The position numbers and the translations under genes were made by a program. A model generated the notes under the pieces. It was not told the origin of the DNA. It did no database searches and saw only the letters and a list, made by a program, of their open reading frames with translations. A stretch of DNA of 64,000 nt, taken from NCBI GenBank assembly GCA_011525915.1, contig WYBM01000015.1:62001-126000 (forward strand), written 5' to 3'. Shown one piece after another: positions 44,975 through 54,475 of the stretch. Origin of the DNA: Ardenticatenaceae bacterium (GTDB lineage Bacteria; Chloroflexota; Anaerolineae; Promineifilales; Promineifilaceae). Within the stretch, counting starts at the first letter, position 1. Every line of letters starts with the position of its first letter.

Positions 44975-45562
44975 ATGAGCGAAGATCGTTTTCTTATCGT
45001 TGGTCTGGGTAACCCCGGCCAAAAACATCGGGGCAACCGCCATAATATCGGTTTTATGGCCGCCGACAGGCTGGCCGCCGCTCACGGCATTCAAAGCAGC
45101 AAGGTGCAAAACAAGGCAATTGTAGGTGACGGCCGTATAGTGGGCAAAGCCGTGCTTATGGCTAAACCCCAGACTTACATGAACCTGAGTGGTGAGGCGG
45201 TTGGTCCGTTGGCCCGGTTTTATAAAATTCCGGTGGAAAACGTTCTGGTTATTTATGATGAGCTAGACCTGCCTTTTGGTGCCATTCGTCTGCGTGAGAG
45301 CGGCGGCAGCGGCGGGCATAACGGCATGAAGAGCATCATCAACCACCTGGGCGAAGGTTTTCCGCGGCTGCGTTTGGGCATTGGGCGGCCGCCAGGGCAC
45401 ATGCCGGTGCCTGCTTATGTATTGCAGGATTTTCACAAGAATGATCAGCCATTGCTGGAAGAAGTGTTGGCCATGGCGGTGCGGGCCACAGAAACCTTTT
45501 TGGCTGAAGGCGTCCAGATGGCCATGTCTAAATATAATGGCTTGGTCAACGGTAATCCGTGA
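44975..45562 (+). CDS. pth: Peptidyl-tRNA hydrolase
   Basis: Protein of 195 aa. GLGNPGQKHRGNRHNIGFMAADRL contains the catalytic His; TYMNLSGEAV, YDELDLPFG and ESGGSGGHNGMKSIINHLG supply the remaining conserved Asn, Asp and loop residues. It releases tRNA from stalled peptidyl-tRNA. It lies directly upstream of mfd, the same pth-mfd order found in many Firmicutes and other bacteria. Confidence 0.97.
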   Translation: MSEDRFLIVGLGNPGQKHRGNRHNIGFMAADRLAAAHGIQSSKVQNKAIVGDGRIVGKAVLMAKPQTYMNLSGEAVGPLARFYKIPVENVLVIYDELDLPFGAIRLRESGGSGGHNGMKSIINHLGEGFPRLRLGIGRPPGHMPVPAYVLQDFHKNDQPLLEEVLAMAVRATETFLAEGVQMAMSKYNGLVNGNP

Positions 45563-45633
45563 TGAAGCCTACCATCAATGGCCCAGCATGTGGCAGCGGC
45601 CGTTCGATGGCGCATCAATGACGGTTTAAACTT

Positions 45634-48600
45634 ATGTCTGTATCCGGAATTTTAGAAATTTTTGACCAGCTTCCGGCTTTTCACGAACTGGTTAATGAGC
45701 TTAAAGAACAAAAACCGGTGTCGGCATTGCTGCTGCCTAAAGGAGCACGCCCGTCTGTATTGGCCCGGCTTTACCTGGAACAGCGTGTCCCGTTGGTGCT
45801 GCTCACCGGACGCATCGAATCGGCCGCTGCCTGGATCCAGGCTCTGGAAATGTGGCTGCCTACCGGGGATGTGATGCGCCGCCTGCCTGAACCAACACCC
45901 CTGCCCAATGATCGTGGCCCCTGGAGCGAACGCTGCCGTGCCGAACGCATTGCCGTATTGATGCGCCTGATGGCGGGGCAGCATCCGCAAATACCTGCAC
46001 CGGCACACCCCCCCTTTATTGTGGCCTCGGCGCGGGCCTTCCTGCAGAAGACGCTGCCCAAACGCCACTTTGTGGCTGCCACCCGCGTCTTGCGTGTAGG
46101 GCAGATCATTGACCTGGAGAAACTGGCCCAGACCTGGCTGGATGTCGGCTACGAAGTGGCTTCCGTGGTGGAAACGACGGGGCAATTCAGCCGCCGCGGC
46201 GGTATTCTAGACATTTTCCCTATGGCTTCAGCTTACCCGGTGCGCATTGAGCTTTTTGGTGACGAGATTGAGACGATGCGTTACTTTGACCCGGCAACCC
46301 AGCGTACCCTGGCCGTCAATGGCAGCGCCGATGCTGTGCGTGTGGTGGTTCCGCCTGGCCGGGAGGCCCTGCCGGGCGTTGCTCGTGAGTATGCTGACAC
46401 CATTCCGCCGGAATTTTTACCCGATGAAGGGACGAAGAACCTGCCATCCTGGCAGGATGATATTAAGGATTTACAGTCAGGGATGTCATTCCCTAATCTG
46501 GAATATTATGTGCCACTGCTTTACCCCCAACCGGCCAGTTTGTTGGACTACCTGTCAGAAAACGTATTGATTGTGGTGGATGATTGGCCAGAATGGGTCA
46601 CGGCCGTGGCCGAACTTCAGGAACATGCGGATATTGTGGCCAATGAGCAGCCAGGGCTGCCCCCTGGCTACACCAGCCCACTCTTCTCTGGCGACAAAAT
46701 TGCTGACGAACTGCGCTGGTGGCAGCCGCTCGTTTTGGGTGATGGTGAAGAGCCAGAAGACCCTCCGCCTTTTACGCACCTGGCCGAAGCCTTTGAACCT
46801 GGCCCCCGCTATGGTGGCCAGATGCGCCCTCTGCTCACCCAGCTCAAAAGCGCCCAAAAAGAAGGGGAACGTACAGTGATCGTCAGCCGTCAGGCAGCCC
46901 GCCTGGCCGACCTGTGGCAGGCAGAGGCCCGCAGCAGTTACGAATCAGGGATCGCTGATGAGCCCCTCCCCCCCCCTCCCATGGAACATTTGCCGGACCT
47001 GCCGCTGGCCAACGCCATCACGTTTGTGAATGGGGCGCTGATCGAGGGTTATACATTGGTGCGGCGAGATACCAACCAGGTGCTGTTGACTTTATTAACA
47101 GATGCCGAGATCTTTGGCTGGAAACGACCGGCGCCTCGCCGCTGGCGCAAAGCTGCGCCTACCGCTCCCGAAACCCACTTTGCCGATATTCAGACTGGCG
47201 ATTATGTGGTCCATCTGGAATATGGCATCGGCCGTTTTGCCGGGCTGGTGGTACGCACCATTGGCGGTATGGAACGGGAATATCTGCTGCTGGAATATGC
47301 CAACAGAGACGTCTTATATGTGCCCGTGCATCATGCCGACCGCCTGAGCAAATGGATTGGTTCTGATGAACGGCCGCCTACCGTGCATCGCCTGGGCGAA
47401 AAATCATGGCATCAGGCCAAAGCCCAGGCTCAAAAAGCAGCCGATGAATTGGCGGGTGAACTGTTGGAACTGTACGCTTCCCGAGCCTTGATTCATGGCC
47501 ATGCCTTTGCCAAAGACGCCGAGTGGCAGGCGGAGCTGGAAGCCAGCTTCCCGTATCGGGAGACGGAAGACCAACTGCGGGTCATTGCTGAGGTTAAGGT
47601 AGATATGGAACGGCCGCAGCCGATGGACCGGCTGGTCTGTGGTGATGTAGGCTATGGCAAGACGGAAGTCGCGCTGCGGGCCGCCTTCAAAGCGGTAGTG
47701 GATGGCAAGCAGGTGGCCATTCTGGTGCCGACAACGGTGCTGGCAGAGCAGCATTACAATACGTTTCGTGACCGGTTAAAACCCTTTCCAGTAGAGGTGG
47801 AAATGCTTTCCCGTTTCCGCACCCAATCTCAGCAGGAACGCATTGTCAAAAAGCTGCGTGAGGGCAATATAGATATCATCATTGGTACACACCGGCTGCT
47901 TTCCGATGACATCGCTTTCAAAGACCTGGGGCTGGTGATCATTGATGAAGAGCAGCGCTTTGGCGTAGCCCACAAAGAAAAGTTGAAGCAGTGGCGTACA
48001 GAGGTGGACGTGCTGACAATGACGGCCACCCCTATTCCGCGCACGCTGTACATGAGCCTGACTGGGGCGCGTGACATCAGCGTGATAGACACAGCCCCGG
48101 CTGAACGACTGCCGGTGCAGACTTACGTGGGTGAGTATGATGATGCCCGCATGAAGCGAGCTATCATGCGGGAATTGGACCGGGGAGGACAGGTTTTTGT
48201 GGTTCACAATCGGGTGATGAGCATAGACATCATCCGTAAGCAAATTCAGAAATTGGCGCCGGAGGCCATTGTGGCTGTGGCCCACGGGCAGATGAGCGAA
48301 CGGCAGTTGGAGCGGGTTTTCCTGGCATTTGTGGACGGTAAGGTGGACATTCTTATCAGCACCACCATCATTGAAAGCGGGTTAGACATTCCCAACGCCA
48401 ATACGCTTATTGTTGACCGGGCAGATATGTTCGGCCTGGCGCAGTTGTATCAGCTGCGTGGCCGGGTGGGGCGTGGGGTGCGCCGGGCATATGCTTACTT
48501 CTTTCACCCCCCCTGGCGTAGTGTCAATGAAGATGCGCGTGCCCGTCTGAACGTGATCGCCGAAAATACGGATTTGGGCGCAGGTTACACCATTGCCCTG

Positions 48601-49227
48601 CGTGATATGGAGCTGCGTGGCGCCGGTGAACTGCTGGGTGGGGCGCAAAGCGGCCACGTTTCGGCGGTAGGTTTTGACCTGTACACGCGCCTGTTGTCTA
48701 ATGCTGTGAAGCAGCACAGGGCTGCCCAGGCGGGTGAGATCATCTCCACGCAGCTGCCAGAGGCGACAACCATTGACGTGCCGCTGGCTGCTTACGTACC
48801 CACCGATTTTGTGCCCGATGGCGGGCTGCGGCTGCGGCTCTACCGGCGTATGGCCAATCTCTCTTCGCTGGAAGAGATAGATGAGATGGCGGCCGAGTTG
48901 GCTGACCGTTTTGGCCCTATACCGGACCCGGTGCATAATTTGTTGTACCAGCTGCGGGTGAAGGTGCTGGCCGAGCGGGCCGGGGTCACGGCCGTGACCA
49001 CTGAAGCCGGTCAAATTAAAATTCGCCTTATTAACCTGGAAACGATTGATCGTTATCGCCTGCAGCGTTACCTGGGTGAAAATGCCCGGGTCAGCCGCAA
49101 AGCTATCTGGATGCCACGTACCTTGAGTACGCATGAATGGCAGGTAGAATTAGTGCAGGTGTTGGAGCGGCTGGCCACGTTTGATCCACTCAAGATGCAG
49201 CCCACAGTGGAAAATGGCATAACCTAA
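45634..49227 (+). CDS. mfd: Transcription-repair coupling factor Mfd
   Basis: Protein of 1197 aa, full length. The N-terminal UvrB-homology region includes QFSRRGGILDIFP (about 188-200). The RNA polymerase interaction domain starts with GDYVVHLEYGIGRFAGL (about 525). The RecG-like translocase has GDVGYGKTEVALRAAFK (motif I at about 670), DEEQRFG (motif II), TATPIPRTLYMS and VDRADMFGLAQLYQLRGRVGRG. The C-terminal TRCF domain ends the protein. It displaces stalled polymerase and recruits UvrA. An insert at about 375-450 containing PPPFTHLAEAF is less conserved. Confidence 0.97.
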   Translation: MSVSGILEIFDQLPAFHELVNELKEQKPVSALLLPKGARPSVLARLYLEQRVPLVLLTGRIESAAAWIQALEMWLPTGDVMRRLPEPTPLPNDRGPWSERCRAERIAVLMRLMAGQHPQIPAPAHPPFIVASARAFLQKTLPKRHFVAATRVLRVGQIIDLEKLAQTWLDVGYEVASVVETTGQFSRRGGILDIFPMASAYPVRIELFGDEIETMRYFDPATQRTLAVNGSADAVRVVVPPGREALPGVAREYADTIPPEFLPDEGTKNLPSWQDDIKDLQSGMSFPNLEYYVPLLYPQPASLLDYLSENVLIVVDDWPEWVTAVAELQEHADIVANEQPGLPPGYTSPLFSGDKIADELRWWQPLVLGDGEEPEDPPPFTHLAEAFEPGPRYGGQMRPLLTQLKSAQKEGERTVIVSRQAARLADLWQAEARSSYESGIADEPLPPPPMEHLPDLPLANAITFVNGALIEGYTLVRRDTNQVLLTLLTDAEIFGWKRPAPRRWRKAAPTAPETHFADIQTGDYVVHLEYGIGRFAGLVVRTIGGMEREYLLLEYANRDVLYVPVHHADRLSKWIGSDERPPTVHRLGEKSWHQAKAQAQKAADELAGELLELYASRALIHGHAFAKDAEWQAELEASFPYRETEDQLRVIAEVKVDMERPQPMDRLVCGDVGYGKTEVALRAAFKAVVDGKQVAILVPTTVLAEQHYNTFRDRLKPFPVEVEMLSRFRTQSQQERIVKKLREGNIDIIIGTHRLLSDDIAFKDLGLVIIDEEQRFGVAHKEKLKQWRTEVDVLTMTATPIPRTLYMSLTGARDISVIDTAPAERLPVQTYVGEYDDARMKRAIMRELDRGGQVFVVHNRVMSIDIIRKQIQKLAPEAIVAVAHGQMSERQLERVFLAFVDGKVDILISTTIIESGLDIPNANTLIVDRADMFGLAQLYQLRGRVGRGVRRAYAYFFHPPWRSVNEDARARLNVIAENTDLGAGYTIALRDMELRGAGELLGGAQSGHVSAVGFDLYTRLLSNAVKQHRAAQAGEIISTQLPEATTIDVPLAAYVPTDFVPDGGLRLRLYRRMANLSSLEEIDEMAAELADRFGPIPDPVHNLLYQLRVKVLAERAGVTAVTTEAGQIKIRLINLETIDRYRLQRYLGENARVSRKAIWMPRTLSTHEWQVELVQVLERLATFDPLKMQPTVENGIT

Positions 49228-49272
49228 ACATGGGCAGCATGAGGGAAACTGTGGGGATAGGTAAGCAAGTGT

Positions 49273-49635
49273 ATGGAAATTAAGTTTTTTGATGAAGGAC
49301 CACAACCGGACGAAGATATACGGATCAAGCAGTTGGGGTTGTATTTTTACAAAGAAGGGCGGCGCGTGCAGGTGGGGTTTGACATTACGCCATTCCAGAA
49401 ACGGCCGTCTATTGAGGTTACTATCACCAACCCCCAGGGCCAGGAAGCCGGGTCGCTGCACGTTATTGAAACCATAGACACCAACTTCTCGCTGACAATG
49501 CACCTGCGTGATAAGGAGCCGTCAGACAGTTACACTGTGACGGCTACGCTTTATTATGCCACGCCGGAAACGGAGCGGGTCAATGTGCATACGATCACCC
49601 GCACCCTAGACGCTACCCGCCCCGGCGAACAGTAA
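49273..49635 (+). CDS. Conserved-looking hypothetical protein, 120 aa
   Basis: Predicted all-beta cytoplasmic protein, starting MEIKFFDEGPQPDEDIRIKQLGLYFYKEGRRVQVGFDITPF. It has alternating strands (IEVTITNPQGQEAGSLHVIE, SYTVTATLYYATPETERVNVHTITR), the look of a C2- or Ig-like sandwich. No signal peptide, no recognised motif. AGGTAAG upstream gives a usable ribosome binding site. The 8-bp gap to the next gene suggests co-transcription with mfd and the RlmM-like gene. Confidence 0.65.
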   Translation: MEIKFFDEGPQPDEDIRIKQLGLYFYKEGRRVQVGFDITPFQKRPSIEVTITNPQGQEAGSLHVIETIDTNFSLTMHLRDKEPSDSYTVTATLYYATPETERVNVHTITRTLDATRPGEQ

Positions 49636-49643
49636 GCGGTGCT

Positions 49644-50663
49644 GTGAAAACACCAACCTTTATCTTGACGGCCGCCGCTGATTCTGCCGATCTGGCGCTG
49701 GCGGAAGTGGCAAAGGCCCAGCCGGCGGCAGAGGTGATGGAGATGCTGGGTGAGGGCATTTGGGCAGGCACGGCCGTGCCCTTTTCCTCTTTAGCCGATG
49801 CATGGCAGCAGCAGCCGCCCATCTTTGTGCGGCATGTGTGCCCGGTACACCTGACACTGCCCCTGACTGAAACGCTTGACGTGCGCTGGCTGGCGGAAGC
49901 CATTGGCGTAGACCTGGCGGCCTGGATCGACCCGCAAACGCCTTTTTCCGTGCAGACACGCGTTTTACCCAATGCACCTTACAAGCCGTATGATATCAAT
50001 ACGGCCGTAGCCCAAAGCATTCAGCAGATGACTGCGGCCCCATTAGATGTGCGAGCCCCTGGCCAGATTCTCTCCATCGTCATCACGCAAAGGGCTGCCT
50101 ATGCTGGCGTGTCTCTGGCTGTTTACAACCTGTCTGATTGGGCGGGGGGGATGCGCCGTTTTGCCCGTGAACCAGGGCAGATCAGCCGGGCGGAGTTTAA
50201 GCTGCTGGAAGCGCTGGAACTTTTCCGCATAGCGCTGCCGCCGCGGGGTATAGCGCTGGATTTGGGGGCGGCGCCCGGCGGTTGGACGCGCATCTTGCGT
50301 CAGAGGGAGCAATATGTGACGGCCGTAGACCCCGCCGCTTTGCACCCTTCTCTGCACCAGGATAAACGTGTGCGACACCTGCGCCTGACAGCGGAAATGT
50401 ACCGGAAGCAGGGGCCAGATCACTTTGATCTCATTGTGAATGACATGCGACTGGACGCCCGAGATTCCGCCCGGCTGATGGTGGCGTTTGCGCCCTACCT
50501 GTATGCCCACGGCAGCGCCTTGATGACGGTAAAACTGCCAGCGCAGGCCCAGCCAGCACTTATTGAACATACCTTTGATATTCTGCAACATGCTTACCGT
50601 ATCGCCGGGGCACGTCAACTGTTCCATAACCGCAGCGAGATAACCCTGCACCTTAAGCCATAA
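49644..50663 (+). CDS. RlmM/FtsJ-like 2'-O-ribose RNA methyltransferase
   Basis: Protein of 339 aa from a GTG start. The N-terminal part (about 1-130) has a THUMP-like look: TFILTAAADSADLALAEVAK and IFVRHVCPVHLTLPLTET. The C-terminal RrmJ-type domain begins LDLGAAPGGWTRIL, and the K-D-K-E tetrad can be placed at the motif-I upstream Lys, the Asp of LIVNDMRLD, the Lys of MTVKLPA and the Glu of EITLHLKP. E. coli RlmM methylates C2498 of 23S rRNA; the target here is inferred. Confidence 0.8.
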   Translation: MKTPTFILTAAADSADLALAEVAKAQPAAEVMEMLGEGIWAGTAVPFSSLADAWQQQPPIFVRHVCPVHLTLPLTETLDVRWLAEAIGVDLAAWIDPQTPFSVQTRVLPNAPYKPYDINTAVAQSIQQMTAAPLDVRAPGQILSIVITQRAAYAGVSLAVYNLSDWAGGMRRFAREPGQISRAEFKLLEALELFRIALPPRGIALDLGAAPGGWTRILRQREQYVTAVDPAALHPSLHQDKRVRHLRLTAEMYRKQGPDHFDLIVNDMRLDARDSARLMVAFAPYLYAHGSALMTVKLPAQAQPALIEHTFDILQHAYRIAGARQLFHNRSEITLHLKP

Positions 50664-50817
50664 CAGGGGCGCAGTATGACGGATTGCGTCATTTTCGCTG
50701 CCCTCATTTTAAGTTATACTCTTGCGTGTCATTGATGTTGTGACATGTTAGTGACAGAAAAAGAAGGTAAATAACGTGATGATTCGTTTCCTGAAATATT
50801 GCGTTGGAGAGTATAAC

Positions 50818-52485
50818 ATGGCTAATATTGAACCGCTTTCAACTGTGGATGCTGCCTGGCTGCGTATGGAAGACCCCACCAATCTGATGATGGTTTCGGG
50901 CATACTGACGTTTAAAACGCCGCTAGACGTTGACCGTTTGCGGGAAGTTATCGCCCGGCGCTTGCTGCAATTTGATCGTTTCCGGATGCGCGTGGTCCAG
51001 CCTAAAATGCCGCTGGCACCAGCGTACTGGGAGTATGATCCCCACTTTGACCTGGATGCCCACATTCACCGGGTGGCGTTACCCGTACCGGGTGATTATG
51101 GTACGCTACAAAACATGGTCAGCGATTTGATGAGTACGCCGTTAGACTTTTCCAAGCCGCTGTGGATGGTGCATGTCATCGAGAATTATGGGGAGGGCAC
51201 GGCCGTGATGGTGCGCCTGCATCATTGTATTGCCGATGGCATGGCGCTGGTTTTTGTGCTGCTTTCCCTGACAGATTTAAACCCTGATGCACGTGCCGGC
51301 AATGAGGATACAACAGTATCACAACCAGAAAGTATGCGGGGGTTGTTAGGCGGCGCTGTGACATCCCTAAGAAAGCGCACGTTTAATGTTTTGGGCGTGG
51401 CCCGCGGCATGACAGAACGAGTGCTGGCCGAAGGGTGGACCACCCTGGGCCGCCCTTCACGGTTTTTTGAACTGGCGCAATGGGGGGGAGACAATGTGTC
51501 TGCGGCTGGCCGTCTTTTTTTGCGGTCAAATGACCCGGTGACGCTCTTTAAAGGAAAACTGGGTACACAAAAACGCGCTGCCTGGTCACGGCCGTTGGCC
51601 TTAAAAGACGTAAAGGCTATTAAAAAAGTTACCGGCGGCACAGTCAATGATGTGCTGGTGTCAGCCCTGGCTGGTGGCCTGCGCCGTTACCTGGTTGCCC
51701 ATAACCAGGAGGTTGACGGGCTGACCTTCCGCGCGGCCGTGCCCATTAACCTGCGCCAGCCAGATGAAATGGGGACCCTGGGTAACAAATTTGGCCTGCT
51801 CTTCCTAGATCTGCCGGTGGGCATTGCGGATCCGTTGGAACGGCTGTATGAAGTTCACAAGCGCATGGAAGGCTTAAAAAGTTCCAAAGAAGGACCGGTG
51901 GGCCTGGTGATCCTGGGCAGCATGGGGGTCACCCCGCAGGAATTTCACGGTACGTTGGTAGAGTTGTTTGGCAAGAAGCTCACGGCCGTGATGACCAACG
52001 TGCCTGGCCCGCCCATGCCGCTCTATATGGCCGGCTCGCGCATAGATGGGCTTATGTTTTGGGTGCCCCAATCCGGTCGGCTAGGTCTGGGCATTAGCAT
52101 CATCAGCTATGCTGGTAGGGTACACGTAGGGGTGGCCACAGATGCCGGGTTAGTACCCGACCCCGATACCGTTATCGAAGGGTTTTACCAGGAGTTTGAC
52201 GCGTTAATGACCCTCGTCATTGAGGCGGAAGCGGTCGCCCAGGCAGCGGTAGATGAGACGCCAGCCCCCAAAGCCAGTCAGGTAGAAGCAGCAGACAACG
52301 GTAACTTGCAGCAAGTCAACGGCATTGGCCCCACGTATGCCCGTCGCCTGGAAGAAGCAGGTATTACAACCCGTGCACGGTTACTGACCACCTCGCCAGA
52401 CAGACTGGCAGAAATTTTGGGTACAAATACTGCGCGGGCGACCACTATTCTAACCGAAGCACAAACCATGAATAACCCAGGGTGA
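50818..52485 (+). CDS. WS/DGAT-type acyltransferase with C-terminal HhH domain
   Basis: Protein of 555 aa. The start MANIEPLSTVDAAWLRMEDPTNLMMVSG is the family start, with GGAGAG before ATG 50818. The catalytic HHxxxDG motif is HHCIADG (135-141), and the second domain has NLRQPDEMGTLGNKFGLLFLDLPVG and VPGPPMPLYMAGS. Wax-ester/diacylglycerol acyltransferases use acyl-CoA to make storage lipids. After about residue 475 a helix-hairpin-helix module is appended, NLQQVNGIGPTYARRLEEAGITTRARLL, similar to DUF4332-type HhH. That addition is uncommon and its role is unclear. Confidence 0.88.
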   Translation: MANIEPLSTVDAAWLRMEDPTNLMMVSGILTFKTPLDVDRLREVIARRLLQFDRFRMRVVQPKMPLAPAYWEYDPHFDLDAHIHRVALPVPGDYGTLQNMVSDLMSTPLDFSKPLWMVHVIENYGEGTAVMVRLHHCIADGMALVFVLLSLTDLNPDARAGNEDTTVSQPESMRGLLGGAVTSLRKRTFNVLGVARGMTERVLAEGWTTLGRPSRFFELAQWGGDNVSAAGRLFLRSNDPVTLFKGKLGTQKRAAWSRPLALKDVKAIKKVTGGTVNDVLVSALAGGLRRYLVAHNQEVDGLTFRAAVPINLRQPDEMGTLGNKFGLLFLDLPVGIADPLERLYEVHKRMEGLKSSKEGPVGLVILGSMGVTPQEFHGTLVELFGKKLTAVMTNVPGPPMPLYMAGSRIDGLMFWVPQSGRLGLGISIISYAGRVHVGVATDAGLVPDPDTVIEGFYQEFDALMTLVIEAEAVAQAAVDETPAPKASQVEAADNGNLQQVNGIGPTYARRLEEAGITTRARLLTTSPDRLAEILGTNTARATTILTEAQTMNNPG

Positions 52486-52554
52486 TTCATTGCGACGGCC
52501 GTTTCTTTATGTTAAAATCGCCTCAGTTTGAGACTACCTGGCGAGAGGGTGATT

Positions 52555-53070
52555 ATGCAGCAAAGTATTGCCGCCATACTGTCGGTAACCGAAATCTTTG
52601 ATAACCTCAATAACACCCAACTAGAATTGGTTGCTTCCGTTTGTGAGTTGGTTGCTTATAACCAGGGGGAAGTCCTGCTCAAGGAAAATGAAAGCACCAC
52701 TGAACTTTACGTCATTGCGCGTGGTGGTGTGGAAATCATGATGAACCCCTCTTTTGTAGATATTGAACAGGATAAGTATGAACCGGTCGTATTAACAGAA
52801 TTACGCCAGGGGCAGGTATTTGGTGAAGTGGCGTTGGTAGATGAGGGAATTCGGTCCGCCACTGCCCGCATTAGTCAGGATAATACCACGCTGCTTAAAA
52901 TTCCGCGCGACCGTTTGATGTTGCTATGCGACACTTACCCTGATCTGGGTTATAAGGTAATGAAGAATGTGGCGGCGGACCTGGCCTTTAAGATCCGCAA
53001 CACAGATCTGACAGTACGGCAATATCAACTCATGTTGTCACAAGAAAAGCCAGAAGAGGTAGACGATTAG
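52555..53070 (+). CDS. Cyclic nucleotide-binding domain protein without DNA-binding domain
   Basis: Protein of 171 aa. The cNMP fold runs from about 5 to 150, with GEVLLKENESTTELYVIARGGVEIMM and the phosphate-binding cassette GQVFGEVALVDEGIRSATARI. The E and R-SATA elements fit cAMP-type ligand binding. No helix-turn-helix follows, so it is not a CRP-type regulator. It may act as a lone sensor or effector domain. GAGAGGG precedes ATG 52555. An upstream TTG at 52528 is less likely. Confidence 0.82.
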   Translation: MQQSIAAILSVTEIFDNLNNTQLELVASVCELVAYNQGEVLLKENESTTELYVIARGGVEIMMNPSFVDIEQDKYEPVVLTELRQGQVFGEVALVDEGIRSATARISQDNTTLLKIPRDRLMLLCDTYPDLGYKVMKNVAADLAFKIRNTDLTVRQYQLMLSQEKPEEVDD

Positions 53071-53238
53071 TGTTCTTTGCGTTGGCTGTACAACAATCAG
53101 AAAGACAGCATGGGGTTCATTGGTCGGGGGCTGCTGGCAGAACATCTGCAAAATTTCTTTTGCAGGTCATCTCCTATTAGCAGTAATCCATCCAGGTAGC
53201 AGGCGGAGCTAATTGCCGCTACAGAATGGCAAACGAAG
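53071..53238. other. Intergenic region before the CinA-like gene
   Basis: A 168-bp gap. It contains a short plus-strand frame beginning at ATG 53109 of about 29 codons, which shows no family resemblance. No promoter or terminator stands out. Confidence 0.3.
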
Positions 53239-54369
53239 ATGAAAGTAGAAATTGTCAGCGTCGGCACGGAATTGCTGGTGAGTGACATTCTGGACACAAA
53301 TTCCGCCTTTGTCTCCCGTAGTTTGCGAGAGGTAAAAGTTGATCTTACCTGTAAAGTTACCGTTGGTGATGACTCGGAAATGATTGCCAATGTGTTTCGT
53401 TCGGCTTTAGAACGGGCTGATGTTGTCATTGCTACGGGCGGTTTGGGTACAGGGCGAGATGATTTCACGCGGCAGGCGGTCTCTATGATCACTGGTCGTG
53501 AGCTTCTGCCAGAGCTGCCCGGTGTGAGTGGCGCTAAGCTATTAGGGGATGGCACAGTGCGTATGTGCGGCATCCTTTTAGAAGAAGCAGAGGGCACGCT
53601 TATTTGCCTGCCGGGGAACCGGCGCGAGATGGCTTATTTGCTGGAAACAGAGGTGCTGCCTTATCTCCGTCAGCGTTTTTACGCGGAGAGTAAAGCCCGT
53701 TGGATCCTGCTGCGTAGTGTGGGATTGATGGAAAGTAACCTTAAGCAAGAACTGGCTGATTTAGCCATTGATCCTCAACATCGCATTACCTTTGACTCTT
53801 TTGCCGGACAAACAAACATTCGCCTGTGGGTACAGGCCAGCAGCGAAGCAGAGGCCCAAAGCGAATTAGAGCACATGACGGCCGTGGTCAAAACACGACT
53901 GGGTGATCATATTTATGGCACGGAAAGTGATCGCCTGGAAGATGTGGTATTACAGGCGCTCATGACTAATGGCATCAAGCTCTCGCTGTTGGAATGTTAT
54001 ACCAACCAGATTCTGGCCGATACCTTGTTGCCGTTAACGGGCAGCCCCTCTGCGATCAATGTGCTGCCCTGGCAAACATGGTACGAAGTGGCAGATAAAC
54101 TGCACCTGGAGACCATGACACAAAATAACCTGACGCAGTGGTGCCGTAAGGCTGCCGAACGGTTGATAGAAACATCAGGTGATACGCTGGGGTTGGTCGT
54201 TTATAGCAACATGACCCAGGGTGGTGTACAGGTTTTAGTCACGTTGGCATCACCCAATGGCGTTTCGGTGACGCAGCGTTCTTTCGGCGGGCACCCAGAC
54301 AATATTGACCAATGGGCCTTGACACTGGGGCTTTCTCATTTACGACGCTGGTTATTAGTGCATTATTAG
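53239..54369 (+). CDS. CinA-like protein with divergent C-terminal domain
   Basis: Protein of 376 aa, shorter than typical CinA (about 415). The N-terminal MoCF-type domain is clear: MKVEIVSVGTELLVSDILDTNSAFVSRSLRE and ATGGLGTGRDDFTRQAV, where CinA usually has GGLGPTxDD. LICLPGNRREM follows. In the C-terminal domain the expected ESCTGG nucleophile motif of the NMN deamidase reads ECYTNQ (about 254-259), so deamidase activity is probably lost. The late SNMTQGGVQVLVTLASPNG retains the fold. The biological role is unclear. Confidence 0.8.
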   Translation: MKVEIVSVGTELLVSDILDTNSAFVSRSLREVKVDLTCKVTVGDDSEMIANVFRSALERADVVIATGGLGTGRDDFTRQAVSMITGRELLPELPGVSGAKLLGDGTVRMCGILLEEAEGTLICLPGNRREMAYLLETEVLPYLRQRFYAESKARWILLRSVGLMESNLKQELADLAIDPQHRITFDSFAGQTNIRLWVQASSEAEAQSELEHMTAVVKTRLGDHIYGTESDRLEDVVLQALMTNGIKLSLLECYTNQILADTLLPLTGSPSAINVLPWQTWYEVADKLHLETMTQNNLTQWCRKAAERLIETSGDTLGLVVYSNMTQGGVQVLVTLASPNGVSVTQRSFGGHPDNIDQWALTLGLSHLRRWLLVHY

Positions 54370-54475
54370 CGGTCACGGCCGTATTCAGGCCGCCACATGT
54401 CCGCACGTTGTGTGCCGGGTTATCATTCATACAACATTAGATACAATTGCAAGATAATAATGAGGGAATAGGAGT

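Noticed and set aside
53109..53198. Short frame of about 29 codons before the CinA-like gene
   Set aside because: No ribosome binding site, no recognisable residues and no neighbour that would explain it.
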